Source: Streptomyces sp. LHD-70
GTDB taxonomy: Bacteria; Actinomycetota; Actinomycetes; Streptomycetales; Streptomycetaceae
Assembly (NCBI RefSeq): GCF_031157275.1
Contig: NZ_JAVIFW010000017.1
Coordinates: forward strand, 124,001 to 188,000
DNA: 64,000 bases
Direction: 5' to 3'
The translations under genes were made by a program, and so were the position numbers. Below, one piece after another: positions 62,757-64,000 of the stretch; positions within the stretch are counted from its first letter, which is position 1; each line of letters starts with the position of its first letter. The notes beneath the pieces are model-generated. The model worked only from the letters and a program-made list of their open reading frames with translations, had not been told where the DNA came from and searched no databases.

Positions 62757-64000
62757 GACCCGTACGACGGCCCCTCCTCGCGGTCGTCCGCCCCGGCCAC
62801 GAGCGGCAGCGGCTCCCCCGGCTCCAGAAGCGGATCGTCGCTCCGGAACGTCCGCACCCGCCCCGGCGCGGAATACGGCGTCTCGAACCGGACCGTGACC
62901 CGCCCAAGGCCGCTCCCCTGCACCCAGCCGGGCCCGAACTCCGCGTGCCGCACATCGTGCCCGGCCAGCCAGCGCCGCTCCGCCGGGGCCTCGACGGCCG
63001 CCTCCTGCGCCGGCACGGCCTCCTCGGCCTCCCGGCCCGCCGCCTCCGCCACAGCCTCCTCCTCACCCCGCTCCAGCCGCTCCTGCTCCTCCTTCGCCTG
63101 GGCCGCCTGGGCCGCCTGCGCGAACAGGTCCTCCTGCGTGAAGTCGGCGAGCCCGGACACACCCACCCCGAGCAGCCGCACCCCGCCGGTGGTGTCCACG
63201 GCCTCCAGCAGCCGCGCGGCCGCCTCCCGTACGACACCGGGGTCGTCCGTGGGTCCCCGGAGCGTCTCCGATCTGGTGAGCGTCGAGAAGTCGTACCTCC
63301 TGACCTTCAGGACCACCGTCCGCCCCGAGTGACCGCCCGCACGCAGCCGCTGCACGCACCGCTCCGCGAGCCGGTCCACCTCGAGGCGGACCCGCACCCG
63401 GTCGTGGATGTCGATGTCGAAGGTGTCCTCCACCGACACCGACTTCGTGTCCCGCTCGGCCACCACGGGCCGCTCGTCCCGCGCCAGCGCCATCTCGTAC
63501 AGATGCATGCCGTGCGCCTTGCCCAGGAGCCGCACCAGCTCGTCCTCCCCCGCCTCGGCGATCTCCGCGACCGTGGTGATCCCCGCCCGCCGCAGATGGT
63601 CCCCGGTCACCGGCCCGACCCCGGGCAGCGTGCGCACGGCCATCGGCCCGAGCAGCTCCCGCTCCGTGCCGGGCACGATCAGGCGCAGCCCGTCCGGCTT
63701 GGCCTCCTCCGAGGCGATCTTCGCGAGCATCTTGGACGCCGCGAGCCCCACCGACCCCGTCAGCCCCGTCACCGCGCGTATGTCCGCCCGCAGCCGCTCC
63801 CCGACGGCCCGGGCGGACGCCTCGTCCGAGGCCACCCCGCCGGCCTCCAGATCCACGAACGCCTCGTCCAGGCTGAGCGGCTCCACCAACGGCGAAAGTC
63901 CTCGGAGGAGCTCCATGACCTGCTCGCTGATGTCCCGGTAGACCTCGAAGCGCGGCACCAGATACGCGGCGTTCGGCGCCAGCCTGCGCGCCTGCCCCAT
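62660..64000 (-). CDS. dinB: DNA polymerase IV, Y-family (5' end outside window)
   Basis: Error-prone translesion polymerase. The visible part includes the palm catalytic motif PLSLDEAFVDLE (SLDEA) near residues 41-52, AVTGLTGSVGLAASKMLAKI (fingers/palm), the helix-hairpin-helix thumb RTLPGVGPVTGDHLRRAGIT and the little-finger domain DTKSVSVEDTFDIDIHDRVR. After the polymerase (about residue 290) there is an unusual C-terminal extension of about 150 residues. It has an Ala/Glu-rich charged linker (QAAQAAQAKEEQERLERGEE), a small domain FGPGWVQGSGLGRVTVRFET and a disordered tail. The gene runs off position 64000. Its 3' end overlaps the PRC-barrel gene by 97 bases. Confidence 0.93.
   Translation of the reverse strand: MGQARRLAPNAAYLVPRFEVYRDISEQVMELLRGLSPLVEPLSLDEAFVDLEAGGVASDEASARAVGERLRADIRAVTGLTGSVGLAASKMLAKIASEEAKPDGLRLIVPGTERELLGPMAVRTLPGVGPVTGDHLRRAGITTVAEIAEAGEDELVRLLGKAHGMHLYEMALARDERPVVAERDTKSVSVEDTFDIDIHDRVRVRLEVDRLAERCVQRLRAGGHSGRTVVLKVRRYDFSTLTRSETLRGPTDDPGVVREAAARLLEAVDTTGGVRLLGVGVSGLADFTQEDLFAQAAQAAQAKEEQERLERGEEEAVAEAAGREAEEAVPAQEAAVEAPAERRWLAGHDVRHAEFGPGWVQGSGLGRVTVRFETPYSAPGRVRTFRSDDPLLEPGEPLPLVAGADDREEGPSYGSQAGESGSSEPAIRPKSRSGGGDSMGAETSIP

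Overview
The window is high-GC actinobacterial DNA, most likely a Streptomyces chromosome. The support is strong GC bias at third codon positions, GTG starts and GGAGG-type ribosome sites, and actinobacterial families throughout (MMPL exporter, BlaI-M56 pairs, DUF5999, DUF6153, CmtR-type ArsR, GcvP behind a tandem glycine riboswitch). No rRNA, tRNA, CRISPR array, complete transposase or integrase was seen. Everything is read by eye from sequence; no database was searched.

Layout. 0-6.5 kb: a partial FabG-like reductase, a HipA-like kinase with a DUF3037 partner, a TetR/MMPL divergent pair with a clear operator, and a first M56-BlaI pair. 6.5-16.3 kb: a compact, apparently complete biosynthetic locus. 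It holds a single-module NRPS (carrier-cyclization-adenylation-carrier-epimerase-like), a stand-alone fatty-acyl-AMP-ligase-like enzyme, a thioesterase, a LuxR regulator and an FAD oxidoreductase. The expected chemistry is an acid activated by the ligase, loaded on the N-terminal carrier and cyclized onto a probable cysteine to give an acyl- or aryl-thiazoline. The terminal epimerase-like domain has lost key catalytic residues. 16.3-17.5 kb: debris (fragments of a heavy-metal-binding domain and a VirB4-like ATPase) ending in a perfect 30-bp inverted repeat.

17.5-35.4 kb: a metal and thiol-redox region. On the minus strand are DsbA-like, VKOR, CcdA, an ArsR sensor, SCO, a CmtR-like ArsR and a cation exporter. 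Then come an NlpC/P60 hydrolase, a DHA2 efflux pump with an AraC regulator, a TetR with a small membrane operon, and a second M56-BlaI pair. The last block is plus-strand secreted His/Met-rich proteins (DUF6153, DUF305, a BNR-repeat lipoprotein, a second DUF6153), followed by a PLP synthase coupled to an MFS exporter. The region ends in a truncated reading frame and a broken second copy of the hipA-like gene, so 16.3-35.8 kb may be an acquired or rearranged island (inference).

35.9-64 kb: ordinary chromosomal genes. They include an OYE-type flavoprotein, a DPP-IV-like peptidase, a Rieske lipoprotein, a likely non-catalytic isochorismatase-fold protein, two PPOX-fold proteins, LysR/EamA and MocR/PPOX divergent pairs, a second EamA transporter, and a Clp-N-like protein. 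Further on are a Tyr/Asp/Glu-rich protein, an SRPBCC protein, PadR, DinB-fold and PhzF proteins, a methyltransferase with a poly-Asp tract, a CPBP protein, an SBP-VWA protein, a GCS2-type ligase, gcvP with its glycine riboswitch, a PRC-barrel protein and DNA polymerase IV (cut by the window end). This segment is rich in short tandem repeat arrays just downstream of stop codons.
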